Source: CAZISM01 sp964541895 (GTDB lineage: Bacteria > Zhuqueibacterota > Zhuqueibacteria > Residuimicrobiales > Residuimicrobiaceae). From it: a stretch of DNA of 64,000 nucleotides. Position 1 is the stretch's first letter, and each line of letters opens with the position of its first letter. The notes under the pieces are model-generated. The model did no database searches, had not been told where the DNA came from, and was given only the letters and a program-made list of their open reading frames with translations. Positions 8,501 through 16,755 of the stretch are shown one piece after another. The DNA lies in the NCBI GenBank assembly GCA_964541895.1, contig CAZISM010000015.1, positions 3,693 through 67,692 of the forward strand. The letters run 5' to 3'. The translations under genes were made by a program, and so were the position numbers.

Positions 8501-10458
8501 GCCGCAGAATAAACACGGCAGAGATCGTAACATCCGACCGGCCGGATCGGGACTCTACGCCTGATAACCATCTCTTCACCGAAGATGACCAGGACAGTGC
8601 CGGCGTGTACATTGCCCAGGCGGCTGATCTTGAACTGAAAAAAACCGCCGCTAAAAGAACGGCGAACGTGGATACCCATGTTTCCTTCACGCTGAGCTTA
8701 AGCAACCACGGGCCGGACGAGGCCACCGGCGTGCAGGTGCAGGATCTGTTGCCCGCGGGCCTGATGTTCATTTCGGAAAGCAGCAACGGCAATTATAATC
8801 CGGCCACCGGTATCTGGAGCGTCGGCAGCCTGGCGGTCGGCCGCGTCGACACCCTGCAGATCGTCACCCAGATCACCGCGTCAGGTACTATCAAGAATAC
8901 GGCGCAAGTATACAGCAGCGATCAGTATGATCCCAATTCCGTGCCCAACAACAACAACGCAGAGGAAAATGATCAAGACTCTGTAACGGTGTCCGTGGCG
9001 GCTGCCGCGGATCTGCAACTGGCCAAAACAGTGAACCAGCCCGCACCGAATCTGAACAGCACCGTCATCTACACGCTTGCGGTGACCAACGACGGTCCGG
9101 ACGCGGCAAGCGGCGTACAGGTACGTGACCAGTTGCCGGCCGGCCTGGCCTGGATTTCCGATGACGGCAACGGTCTCTATGATCATGGCACCGGTTTGTG
9201 GAACATCGGTGCCCTGGCCATACACCATACCGCCGTGCTGCACATCACCGCGCAAGTGATTTCGTTCGAGCAGTCGAATAATACGGCAGAGATTTCGCGC
9301 AGCGACCAGTTCGACCCGGATTCGACGCCTGACAACGCCAACGCTCTGGAGGATGACCAGCAATCCGTCGTTCTCTCCGGGCAGGCGCTTGATTTCGGCG
9401 ATGCGCCCGCAGAGACCTATCCCACCTCTGAAAGCGCGAACGGCGCACGGCACGCCATCGTGCCTGGTATACACCTTGGCGCCGGCGTAGACGCTGATGC
9501 CGATGGCCAGGGCAGCGGCACGGCTACGGGCGACGACAGCGATAATGCCACCAACGACGAAGATGGGGTTGTCTTTACCTCCGCCCCTTCGCCGGGCAGT
9601 GTTGCCACCGTCTCTATAACCGCCTCCGCAGACGGCTTTCTCAACGCCTGGGCCGATTTCAATCGCGACGGCGACTGGAACGATGACAGAGAACAGATTT
9701 TCAACAACCTGGTTATGCATGCCGGCGGCAACTCGCTGACCTATCAGGTGCCGGCGGATGCAATCCTCGGATCAACCTTTTTCAGATTTCGTTTCAGCAG
9801 CCAGCAGGATCTGTTGCCCACCGGCCTGGCGATAGATGGTGAAGTGGAAGACTATCAGGTCGACGTGCTGCTGCCGGTGGAGCTCGCCATGTTTGTGGCC
9901 CAGGTGCAGAATGGCATGGCTGTCCTGCAATGGACCACACAATCCGAAACGGAAAATATCGGCTTTCATATCTACCGGGCCGATTCGCTCCATGGCGCGT
10001 ATCGCCAGATCAGCGACGTTCTCATCCAGGGCGCCGGTACCACGCAAGCGGTGCACCGCTACAGTTATACCGATGCCCATATTGTGCCGGGCACCACCTA
10101 TTATTACAAGCTGGCGGATGTCGACTTTAAAGGTCATCTTACGCTGCACGGCCCGGTTCGTCTGGAGGTGCCCTTGCCGAGCGAGTACGAGCTCCTGATG
10201 AACTATCCCAACCCGTTTAATCCGGAGACCAAAATAACGTTTCGCACCAGGGAAGCAGGATTTGTGCGAGTCAACATTTACAACCTGCAGGGCCAGCTGG
10301 TCCGGCAGCTGGTTTCCGGGCAATACAATCCCGGTACATTTTCGGCCATCTGGAACGGCAAGGATGACAACGGCCACGCCGTCACCAGCGGTATATACAT
10401 CTATACCATGGAAGCCAACGGATTCAAACAGAGCAGGAAAATGAATTTCATCAAATAA
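5506..10458 (+). CDS. Giant multidomain surface protein (DUF11, SdrD-B-like, GEVED repeats, FlgD/T9SS-like C-terminus)
   Basis: The protein has 1650 residues. RBS GAGGAGG lies 6 bases before the ATG. A long N-terminus (basic, with a hydrophobic stretch about 30-50 ending ARAG) acts as an export signal. Rough domain order: 55-490, a beta-rich head resembling IgGFc-binding-type regions; 505-620, DUF11-like; 640-745, SdrD-B-like (GDHVWNDSDRDGIVDDGESG); 748-905, GEVED (DYGDAPDPSYPT ... DYNRDGDWNDQGEQIF); three DUF11 repeats at about 910-1035, 1037-1162 and 1163-1292; a second GEVED at 1295-1455; a fibronectin-like module at 1460-1560; and a C-terminal FlgD-like/T9SS-type sorting module containing NYPNPFNPETKI. 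Asp-rich GEVED and SdrD segments suggest calcium binding. I infer a secreted, cell-surface-anchored adhesin-like protein. It follows the fibre locus on the same strand but probably has its own promoter and terminator. Confidence 0.8.
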   Translation: MKRSTNPRLSDNRRRHPSQRLWQWLGARYRIWFIMICVACGHLLLPSSFARAGTAGFQEYLIPGQETLLRTNYAAIDNNPTVGNSMHCVISVTASAEGTVVNYDHWENGYGTPDQVITLNTGQYHVFESASIPANPRGTGTYYDGGDRITVVGGPVFVTRASWPESPGVVMATAFEILPVQAMSTTFEMPVGAELNQNDRNKPFADFESVILMIQSTRDNNTITVKRPNNTVLWTGTLNKGQSVTDAALRQIQKGSTVAATYPVQIQFLTGRAVSNSASQINGFTGVPASLWSNKYSAPVISFTAGSASQINSRSDVYVYNPNTSAITITYRDSTTGTFTVAAKELASFAQKTGHYAPRNYGVWFEGSDTFWGFSETGSGYDTWDWGSVLVPDYYCRKNYVVGWAPGDLEGENNYSSVFVMARKPNTTVFVDYNQDNVVDQTLVLNFPQVAQITDPTDANMSGARIWGTDTLAMTYGEISGSPTPIGSPALDLGYTILPLAEEFVDQVLTIQKNVNTDTVVIGRPASFDIKVSAHSYVVGSITVTEHLPLGWQYVEGSTTLTFSNGSPQASAEPVITGNVVDGYTLIWNLGYTLNTDEYITLTFSAVPTSAAAEGVTQNCAEVSGSYGGTTFNPDDCMYMQTEKGATIGDHVWNDSDRDGIVDDGESGLAHIKLYLLGSSGALYDSTITNGVGDYLFAHVPHGSYSVQVVASSLPAGYTCTTGNQPLAVTVQAGDSLLTADFGYSQDMDYGDAPDPSYPTLLANNGARHVIIPGYYLGAGVDAEIDGQPSPDADGDDTDSAANDDDGVVFDSDFVPGDTAAVTVTASAAGLLNAWIDYNRDGDWNDQGEQIFINQILNAGSNILHFAVPATAAEGASFARFRFSTQGDLQPTGLAPDGEVEEYRITLQPAPADLRLDKSVDSAAPSLNANVVFTLHVVNDGPGAAGNVSVSDLLPNGLSYVSDSGQGSYDSGSGIWQIGAMAVHDSVTLQITAKVDSTGRRINTAEIVTSDRPDRDSTPDNHLFTEDDQDSAGVYIAQAADLELKKTAAKRTANVDTHVSFTLSLSNHGPDEATGVQVQDLLPAGLMFISESSNGNYNPATGIWSVGSLAVGRVDTLQIVTQITASGTIKNTAQVYSSDQYDPNSVPNNNNAEENDQDSVTVSVAAAADLQLAKTVNQPAPNLNSTVIYTLAVTNDGPDAASGVQVRDQLPAGLAWISDDGNGLYDHGTGLWNIGALAIHHTAVLHITAQVISFEQSNNTAEISRSDQFDPDSTPDNANALEDDQQSVVLSGQALDFGDAPAETYPTSESANGARHAIVPGIHLGAGVDADADGQGSGTATGDDSDNATNDEDGVVFTSAPSPGSVATVSITASADGFLNAWADFNRDGDWNDDREQIFNNLVMHAGGNSLTYQVPADAILGSTFFRFRFSSQQDLLPTGLAIDGEVEDYQVDVLLPVELAMFVAQVQNGMAVLQWTTQSETENIGFHIYRADSLHGAYRQISDVLIQGAGTTQAVHRYSYTDAHIVPGTTYYYKLADVDFKGHLTLHGPVRLEVPLPSEYELLMNYPNPFNPETKITFRTREAGFVRVNIYNLQGQLVRQLVSGQYNPGTFSAIWNGKDDNGHAVTSGIYIYTMEANGFKQSRKMNFIK

Positions 10459-10463
10459 CGTAA

Positions 10464-10511
10464 GGGCGAAGCATCCCGGCCATCCTCAGGATCGGGATGC
10501 TTCGCCCCTTT
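10464..10511 (+). terminator. Long hairpin terminator after the surface protein
   Basis: A perfect 15-bp stem pairs 10464-10478 (GGGCGAAGCATCCCG) with 10493-10507 (CGGGATGCTTCGCCC). The 14-base loop itself contains a small inverted repeat (ATCCT/AGGAT). Only a weak T-run follows (CTTTG), so it may act as a bidirectional or processing hairpin rather than a strong intrinsic terminator. It starts 5 bases after the stop. Its sequence also resembles palindromic extragenic repeats of the GCGAAGC type. Confidence 0.6.
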
Positions 10512-10581
10512 GCTGTGATTTTCCTTGATTTTGCAGATTTCGCTAAGTATCTTTTCTGCCAAGATAACTTGCGAGACTGCC

Positions 10582-12138
10582 ATGAACACCTCCTGCGATC
10601 GCCGTACCTTTATGCGCCTGAGCGGAGCCGGCCTGGCCGGCCTGATCGCCACAGCCGCAAAAAGCGCTGAAATACATCAGACCCTTCCCAACATTGTGCT
10701 CATATATGCCGATGATCTTGGCTATGGCGACGTCGGCTGCTACGGCGCCAAACGCATCGCGACGCCGAACATCGACCGGCTCGCCGGCCAGGGCATCCGT
10801 TTTACCAATGCCCACTCTTCGTCCGCCACCTGCACGCCATCGCGCTATTCGCTGCTGACCGGCCAATACGCCTGGCGTAAATCCAACACGGGCATCGCCG
10901 CCGGCAACGCCGGCGCCATTATCGCACCTGATCGGTACACCCTGCCGAAAATGCTGCAGCAGGCCGGATACAAAACCGCCGTCATCGGCAAATGGCACCT
11001 CGGTCTGGGGCCGCAAACAGGCCCTGACTGGAACAGCGCTATTGCGCCCGGACCGCTGGAAATCGGCTTTGATTATGCCTATATCATTCCGGCCACCGGC
11101 GACCGTGTGCCCTGCGTCTATGTCGAAAATCATCACGTCGACGGCCTTGATGCCAATGATCCCATTCGGGTAAGTTACGATCAGCCGCTCCTCGAGGAAC
11201 CAACCGGCAAGGATCACCCGGAACTGCTGAGCATGCACCCCAGTCATGGCCACAACCAGACCATCATCAACGGCATCAGCCGGATCGGCTATATGAGCGG
11301 CGGCAAGTCCGCCCGCTGGGTGGATGAAGATATGGCCGATGTCATCACAGGCAAAGCGATCCGCTTTATCGAGCAAAAGAGAGACAAACCGTTTTTTCTT
11401 TATTTTGCCACCCATGACATTCATGTGCCGCGCGTGCCACACCGCCGTTTTGCCGGCAAAAGCGGTTTGGGAAACCGTGGTGACGCCATCCTTGCTTTTG
11501 ACTGGTCAGTGGGAGAGATTATGACCGCTCTTGAGCGGATGCAACTGGCGCACAACACGCTGGTCATCTGCACCAGCGATAACGGACCGGTTGTGGACGA
11601 CGGCTATCATGATCGCTCGCTGGAACTGTTGCAGGATCACAAACCGGCAGGCCCCTTGCGCGGCGGCAAATACAGCGCCTTTGATGCCGGCACAAGAGTA
11701 CCGTTTGTGGTGCGCTGGCCGGCACAATGTCAGGCGGGCGTTTCCGACGCCCTCTGCAGTCAGCTCGATCTTTTTGCCTCTCTGGCCGAATTGACCGGGC
11801 AGTCGCTTCCCGGCGAGGCGGCGCCCGACAGTTTTAACCAACTGGCTACCCTGACCGGGAAACGCCGTCAGGATAGGGATTATCTCATTGAACAGGCCTC
11901 CTCTGGCGCGCTCTCTATCATACAGAAGGGGTGGAAATATATCGAACCAAAGGACGGCATTAAAGTGCACCCTAATACCGGTATCGAGATGGGTCACGAT
12001 CCTCTGCCGCAGTTATACGATCTCACCACAGATATCGGCGAGCAGCACAACCTGGCTTTAAAATATCCTGAAAAGGCAAAGGCACTGTCAGCGCAGCTGC
12101 AGCAGCTCCGGACGGCTGCGCGGACGCGTCCGCAATAG
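10582..12138 (+). CDS. Tat-exported sulfatase (formylglycine type)
   Basis: The protein has 518 residues. ATG 10582 was chosen because it begins a twin-arginine signal (CDRRTFMRLSGAGLAGLI). The sulfatase N-domain follows: NIVLIYADDLGYGDVG supplies metal-binding Asp residues, and Cys84-Thr-Pro-Ser-Arg88 is the C-x-P-x-R signature in which the Cys is converted to formylglycine by a maturation enzyme. GKWHLG and the later CTSDNG metal site are present, so the active site looks complete. It should hydrolyse sulfate esters, probably of a polysaccharide or small molecule, outside the cytoplasm. No formylglycine-generating enzyme or polysaccharide-lyase partner is seen nearby. The metallophosphoesterase gene follows after 70 bases on the same strand. 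The substrate cannot be told from sequence. Confidence 0.9.
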   Translation: MNTSCDRRTFMRLSGAGLAGLIATAAKSAEIHQTLPNIVLIYADDLGYGDVGCYGAKRIATPNIDRLAGQGIRFTNAHSSSATCTPSRYSLLTGQYAWRKSNTGIAAGNAGAIIAPDRYTLPKMLQQAGYKTAVIGKWHLGLGPQTGPDWNSAIAPGPLEIGFDYAYIIPATGDRVPCVYVENHHVDGLDANDPIRVSYDQPLLEEPTGKDHPELLSMHPSHGHNQTIINGISRIGYMSGGKSARWVDEDMADVITGKAIRFIEQKRDKPFFLYFATHDIHVPRVPHRRFAGKSGLGNRGDAILAFDWSVGEIMTALERMQLAHNTLVICTSDNGPVVDDGYHDRSLELLQDHKPAGPLRGGKYSAFDAGTRVPFVVRWPAQCQAGVSDALCSQLDLFASLAELTGQSLPGEAAPDSFNQLATLTGKRRQDRDYLIEQASSGALSIIQKGWKYIEPKDGIKVHPNTGIEMGHDPLPQLYDLTTDIGEQHNLALKYPEKAKALSAQLQQLRTAARTRPQ

Positions 12139-12208
12139 CGATTACAAGACACAACAGTTCGAATCGACGCACGAGTCGGAACATCAGGTACGGGCAGAGG
12201 ACAGGTGC

Positions 12209-13333
12209 ATGTTTTTTCAGATCATTTTCGCTCTCTATATTCTTCTGAACATCTATCTTTATGTTCGCTTGAGAAAATTTTTCAGCAGGGGATGGCAACG
12301 GATTCTCTATGCGCTCGGCTATCTTTTGCTGGTCCTGGCCTTTCCCGTGGCAGAAATAGTCGAACACCGGGCTCATTCTCCCTGGTGGCAGCCGGTTTTA
12401 TGGATCGGTTTCCTTTCGCTGCCCTATCAACTCTATCTGTTTCTGACCTCGCTGCTGCTGGATTCGCTCTGGGGCGTCAACCGCCTGCTCAAGCGCTTGC
12501 CGCCGTCGCAACGCTATCAGAATCCGTTGCGCAAAAAACAGATCTGGATCCTGCTCCAGCTGCCGGCCGTCGTTGTGCTGGCCGGCCATCTCAACCTCTA
12601 CCACCTCTCGGTGCAGCGATACCACATTCAGATTCCGCGAAAAGAGTCGGCAAGGTCGCATCTGCGCCTGGCCGTGGCTTCGGATTTTCACCTCCATGAC
12701 ATGACCAACTCTGCTTTCGTCCGTCGCTTTGTCGACCGAATCAACGCTCTCGAGGTCGACGCGCTGCTCATACCCGGCGATATGCTGGAAGGGGATGGCA
12801 ACACCCCGCGCCTGCAGGCGTGGCAGCGACAGTTCTGCGACATAAAAACCACATTTGGCGTCTATGCCACCCTGGGCAATCATGATACCCATGGCCGCCG
12901 CATCCGCACCGACTTTTTCGACGCTGCCCGCATCACCCTCCTGCAGGACACGGTGGTTGTTATCGACAACGCGTTTGCCCTGGCCGGCCGCAACGACAAC
13001 CGAGTCAGAAATCGTAAAACCATGGCCTCGCTATTGCCGATGCCCCGGCCCAGGCTGCCGCTGATCATAATGGACCATCGTCCCACCGATCTAGAGGCTA
13101 TTTGCGCTGCAGGAGCGGAGCTGGCCGTCTCCGGTCACACCCATTATGGGCAGCTGTTTCCATTCAATTTTATCGTCGATGCGCTATACGAATTAAGCTG
13201 GGGCTATAAAAAATTCAACGACACGCATGTGTTCGTTACCTGTGGCATTCAGGTGTGGGGGCCTCCGGTGCGCACAGCCGGAGTGTCGGAAATCATGGTA
13301 ATCGATGTAGATTTAATGCAGGAGAACGAATGA
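12209..13333 (+). CDS. Membrane-anchored calcineurin-like metallophosphoesterase (YkuE/YaeI type)
   Basis: The protein has 374 residues with a good RBS (AGAGGA). The first about 130 residues carry four hydrophobic segments (about 1-20, 32-52, 60-85, 108-130). The rest is a phosphoesterase domain with all metal motifs in order: SDFHLHD (about residue 158), PGDMLEGDGN (about 190), GNHDTHG (about 222), MDHRP (about 290) and GHTHYGQ (about 308). Enzymes of this group hydrolyse phosphate esters or lipid phosphates at the membrane surface. Its last four bases overlap the next gene (ATGA), indicating translational coupling with a reductase, an aminotransferase and a phosphate-ester antiporter, which suggests a phosphorylated substrate. 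Full length for the family. Confidence 0.85.
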   Translation: MFFQIIFALYILLNIYLYVRLRKFFSRGWQRILYALGYLLLVLAFPVAEIVEHRAHSPWWQPVLWIGFLSLPYQLYLFLTSLLLDSLWGVNRLLKRLPPSQRYQNPLRKKQIWILLQLPAVVVLAGHLNLYHLSVQRYHIQIPRKESARSHLRLAVASDFHLHDMTNSAFVRRFVDRINALEVDALLIPGDMLEGDGNTPRLQAWQRQFCDIKTTFGVYATLGNHDTHGRRIRTDFFDAARITLLQDTVVVIDNAFALAGRNDNRVRNRKTMASLLPMPRPRLPLIIMDHRPTDLEAICAAGAELAVSGHTHYGQLFPFNFIVDALYELSWGYKKFNDTHVFVTCGIQVWGPPVRTAGVSEIMVIDVDLMQENE

Positions 13334-14235
13334 ACCACCCCACCCTTTTTCTGACCGGCGCCGGCGGATTTGTCGGCAGTCATATCCTCCATCAGGCCCT
13401 GCCGAATTATGACGTGGTGGCCTTGAACCGAAGCGTGGCGCCGTTCCAGCACCCGCGCCTAAAATGGCATCGCGCCGACGTATGCGATCACAAGCAGGTC
13501 GCGTCCATATTCCATTCCTGCAAACCGCAGCTGGTCGTGCATGCTGCGGCCGATTCCGATATCGACCGCTGCGAACAGGATCCGCCGGCCGCCATGCGCA
13601 TCAACGTCGATGCCACCGAGCACCTGGCCAGACTCTGCCGGGGCAACGCCAGCAAAATGATTTTCACCTCTACGGACGCGGTGTTCGACGGTTATAAAAG
13701 CTTTTATCGTGAAGAGGACGAGCCCATACCGGTGAATTACTATGGCAAGACCAAAGCCATTGCCGAGCAGGTGGTGTTGCAGACCGCTCCCGGCTCTGTG
13801 GTGACGCGATTGGCCTGGGTGATGGGTTTTTCACGCAGCGGACGCGGCAACTCGTTCATGGCTAAAACGATCGGCGCCCTGCGCAAGGGGTTGTGCGTTG
13901 AATTCCCGGAAGACGAATTCCGTACGCCGGTTTATGTGGCCCTGGTGGCGCAGGCGGTCATGAAACTTGCAGAGCCTTCCTGTCACGGCATTTTCCATCT
14001 TGCCGGTAATGAACGGCTGAGCCGTTACGACCTGGTTCGCCGTATCGCCGTCAAGGCAAACGTGGATGAAACTCTGGTGGTCCTCAAGAATTCCGGGCAA
14101 TTCGCCGGCCGGGCCAGACGCTCCAGGGACGTGTCCATGGATAACACTAAAGTCCGGCAAACACTGCAGATGGATTTTTTATCCGTAGAGCAAGCCCTGA
14201 GTGAGATTTTCGCCGGACAACCTTTGCCGGCGTGA
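13330..14235 (+). CDS. NAD(P)-dependent sugar epimerase/reductase, RmlD-like extended SDR
   Basis: The protein has 301 residues. ATG 13330 overlaps the previous stop by four bases; an upstream in-frame start at 13255 would overlap the phosphoesterase deeply and add no conserved sequence. The dinucleotide-binding loop is TGAGGFVGSH (residues 9-18), followed by HAAADSDIDRCEQDP, the FTSTDAVFDG strand, and the catalytic YYGKTKA (Tyr-x-x-x-Lys). This matches dTDP-4-dehydrorhamnose reductase-type proteins, which reduce a keto-sugar nucleotide. No other rhamnose gene is present; the next gene is a sugar aminotransferase, so the pair may make or modify an amino sugar or cyclitol. Confidence 0.85.
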   Translation: MNHPTLFLTGAGGFVGSHILHQALPNYDVVALNRSVAPFQHPRLKWHRADVCDHKQVASIFHSCKPQLVVHAAADSDIDRCEQDPPAAMRINVDATEHLARLCRGNASKMIFTSTDAVFDGYKSFYREEDEPIPVNYYGKTKAIAEQVVLQTAPGSVVTRLAWVMGFSRSGRGNSFMAKTIGALRKGLCVEFPEDEFRTPVYVALVAQAVMKLAEPSCHGIFHLAGNERLSRYDLVRRIAVKANVDETLVVLKNSGQFAGRARRSRDVSMDNTKVRQTLQMDFLSVEQALSEIFAGQPLPA

Positions 14236-14265
14236 GGTCCACAGAACCTGAACCGATTCCGGGAT

Positions 14266-15477
14266 ATGGACATGGCCGAACCCCCCATCAAACACGATCT
14301 GCAGATCAAATTCGGCAACATCTATGGCGCCGAAGAAGAACGCGCTGTTCTCGAGGTGCTGCGCCAGGGCGCGCCCACCAGCGGCAACTATTGCCGTCAG
14401 TTCGAGGCTGACTTTGCCGCCTTTCACAATATACCCTACGCTAAAACGGTCAGCAACGGCACCGCGGCTCTGTTTCTGGCCATGGTGGCGGCCGGCATCA
14501 AGCCCGGCGATCAGGTGCTCACCACTCCATTGACCTGGATCGCCTCGGCCAGCGCAGCCGCGGTTCTCGGCGCTGACATCGATTTTGTCGATGTGGAACC
14601 GCTCACGCTCAACATGGATGCCAACCGACTGGCGGAAAAGATCAGCGCGAAAACCAGAGTCGTGGTCCCTGTGCATCTGTACGGCCTCTGTTGCGACATG
14701 AAGCCGATCATGACCCTGGCCCGTGAGCATAACCTGCTCGTCGTTGAGGATGCCTGCCATAGCGTGGGCGGGCGCTACTTTGGACAGGCGGCCGGGACCA
14801 TCGGCGACATCGGCTGTTTCAGCTTTCACGAACAGAAAAACATTTCCACCCTGGGCGAAGGCGGCATGGTGATCACCCGCGATCCGGATCTCTTTGAGCG
14901 GATGTCACTGTATCGCTCTCACTGCACACGCGTGTATGGCCCGAGCACAAAATACTGCCTGATCGACGAAAACAATTATCCAAAAGGCAAATGGTTCTGG
15001 CGCCAGGAGTTTGACGATACCGGCTACAACTTTCGTTTGACCGACATTCAGGCGGCCGTGGGCATCGAGCAGCTGAAAAAGCTGGATCACTTTAATCGCC
15101 TGCGCAACGAAAACGCAGCTTATCTCACGAACGCCCTCGCCGGCCTCAACGGCCTGCTTCTGCCGCAGGTTCCGGCCGGCTATGAACACACCTTTCATCT
15201 CTACTTGGTGCAGCTGGACGAAAAGGCGTTCGGCATGAATCGGCTCGATTTCATCTACGAGATGCTGTACAGCCACGGTATCAAGGTCGGCACCCACTAT
15301 TCGCCGCTGCATCTGACCGAAGCGTTCCGTCGCCGCGGCCATAAACCAGGCGAGTGCCCGATAGCGGAAAACGCCGGCGAACGCATCGTGACCCTGCCGT
15401 TGAATCCACGCCAGACTCATGAAGAGCTGGACTATATGGTGGAATGCATTTATAAACTGGCAAAAAAAAATAGCTAG
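14266..15477 (+). CDS. DegT/DnrJ/EryC1/StrS-family PLP aminotransferase
   Basis: The protein has 403 residues. ATG 14266 is followed by another in-frame ATG at 14272; either fits. The chain contains the family's order of motifs: VSNGTAALFLAM (cofactor phosphate site), the TTPLTWIASASAA loop, VEDACHSVGG (Asp contacting the pyridine N) and SFHEQKNISTLGEGGM with the PLP Lys at about residue 191. It also has NFRLTDIQAAVGIEQL and the C-terminal GTHYSPLH segment. Such enzymes transfer an amino group to a keto group on a sugar nucleotide or cyclitol. It lies 30 bases after the SDR gene and 39 before the transporter, so the operon could supply an amino-sugar derivative. The specific substrate is unknown. 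Confidence 0.9.
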   Translation: MDMAEPPIKHDLQIKFGNIYGAEEERAVLEVLRQGAPTSGNYCRQFEADFAAFHNIPYAKTVSNGTAALFLAMVAAGIKPGDQVLTTPLTWIASASAAAVLGADIDFVDVEPLTLNMDANRLAEKISAKTRVVVPVHLYGLCCDMKPIMTLAREHNLLVVEDACHSVGGRYFGQAAGTIGDIGCFSFHEQKNISTLGEGGMVITRDPDLFERMSLYRSHCTRVYGPSTKYCLIDENNYPKGKWFWRQEFDDTGYNFRLTDIQAAVGIEQLKKLDHFNRLRNENAAYLTNALAGLNGLLLPQVPAGYEHTFHLYLVQLDEKAFGMNRLDFIYEMLYSHGIKVGTHYSPLHLTEAFRRRGHKPGECPIAENAGERIVTLPLNPRQTHEELDYMVECIYKLAKKNS

Positions 15478-15516
15478 GCGTCCGGAGTGCCTTTTAAAAA
15501 TAATGCAAGGGAGATT

Positions 15517-16755
15517 ATGACCATCAACTGGCGAACCAAAGTACTGGTCTCTACCTATTTTTCCTACGCCGGCTATTATATCACGCGCAAAGGCTATGGC
15601 GTATTGAAAAAACCCATCGGCGATGAATTCGGACTCGATGCCGGCGAGTTGGCCCATATCTGGACCGCCTTTTTAGTCGCCTATACGCTGGGACAGTTTT
15701 TGAACGGTGTCCTGGGCCGGCGCTCCGGCCCTCGTGTGCTGCTGCTCACCGGCATGGCCATTTCCCTGGGCTGCAACATCGCCTTTGGCTTTGCCAACTC
15801 GTATGCCACATTCCTGGGCTTTATGGTTTTAAACGGCTTTGCCCAAGCCAGCGGCTGGCCGGCGGTGCTCGGCACAGCGGCGCAATGGGTCAAAGCAAAG
15901 GAACGAGGCACGGTCATCGGCATCCTGTCCACCAATTATGTGGTGGGCAACATCGGCGTCAAACTGCTGGTGGCTTTTGTCTGGACCTATGCCGGCTGGC
16001 GCACCGCGTTCTGGGCCTGTTCTCTGGTTATGGTGGGTTTCTGGTTGCTGGTATTTTTGTGGCAACGCAATCGGCCCGAGGACGTGGGACTGGCAAGTAT
16101 CGTTGATGAGGAGCGAGAGGTAAAAAACGAAGAAAAGCCTGACTTTAGTCATATCCTGCATATCGCCCTGCGGCCGGCGGTTCTGGCCATGGGCATCACC
16201 TATTTCAGCTATAAATTCCTGCGCTATGCGCTGGACTCCTGGCTGCCTTATTTCCTGGCCACAGGCAAAAACGCGGTTAGCGTGGCCGCGGCCGGATACT
16301 ATTCGACCATCTTTGACTGGGCCGGTTTTGCCGGTATCATCGTGGCCGGCTGGATGATGGACCGTTTTTTCAACGGCCGCTGGCAGATGCTCTGTCTGCT
16401 GCTCACCATCGCCATGGTCGTGTGCTATGGGCTGATACTGCGCCTGGGCGGCTCCCACCCCTTGCTGCTGGCAAGCATCTACGGGCTGGTGGGATTTTTC
16501 CTTTATGGTCCGGACAGCATCCTCCCCGGTGCAGCCGCCGTCTCCGTTGCCGGCGAGCGCGAAGCGGTTTTGACCAGCGGCGTCATCAATGGCATCGGCA
16601 GCATCGGCCCCATCGTCCAGGAGGAAGTGATCGGCTATCTCTTTTCCCGATACCAGGACGTTCATTATATCAACATGCTCTACTTTGTTCTCAGCGGCTT
16701 TGCCATGCTGTTTCTTTTGATTCTCATGATCAGCCGGCGCAGGGCCAGAGCCTGA
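15517..16755 (+). CDS. MFS transporter of the organophosphate:phosphate antiporter type (first GlpT-like)
   Basis: The protein has 412 residues. ATG 15517 follows GGGAG by five bases, better than the GTG at 15487. Twelve hydrophobic segments are visible, with N-terminal TYFSYAGYYITRKGYGVLKK and YTLGQFLNGVLGRRSGPR between segments, typical of GlpT/UhpT/PgtP. In known members a phosphorylated organic ion is imported in exchange for phosphate. It sits at the end of the phosphoesterase, SDR and aminotransferase operon and is a distant paralogue of the convergent gene that follows. The two stop codons abut (TGA|TCA at 16753-16758) with no intergenic base. Confidence 0.85.
   Translation: MTINWRTKVLVSTYFSYAGYYITRKGYGVLKKPIGDEFGLDAGELAHIWTAFLVAYTLGQFLNGVLGRRSGPRVLLLTGMAISLGCNIAFGFANSYATFLGFMVLNGFAQASGWPAVLGTAAQWVKAKERGTVIGILSTNYVVGNIGVKLLVAFVWTYAGWRTAFWACSLVMVGFWLLVFLWQRNRPEDVGLASIVDEEREVKNEEKPDFSHILHIALRPAVLAMGITYFSYKFLRYALDSWLPYFLATGKNAVSVAAAGYYSTIFDWAGFAGIIVAGWMMDRFFNGRWQMLCLLLTIAMVVCYGLILRLGGSHPLLLASIYGLVGFFLYGPDSILPGAAAVSVAGEREAVLTSGVINGIGSIGPIVQEEVIGYLFSRYQDVHYINMLYFVLSGFAMLFLLILMISRRRARA

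Noticed and set aside
9772..10377. Long open frames antisense to the surface protein gene (also 8881-9720)
   Set aside because: They are shadows in a GC-rich coding region; the plus-strand frame has clear domains and a terminator after its stop.
10543..11442. 299-residue frame antisense to the sulfatase
   Set aside because: No ribosome-binding site or motif; the sulfatase on the plus strand has a complete active site.
12150..12190. GTTCGAATC string suggesting a tRNA T-arm
   Set aside because: No acceptor stem, D-arm or anticodon arm could be folded around it.
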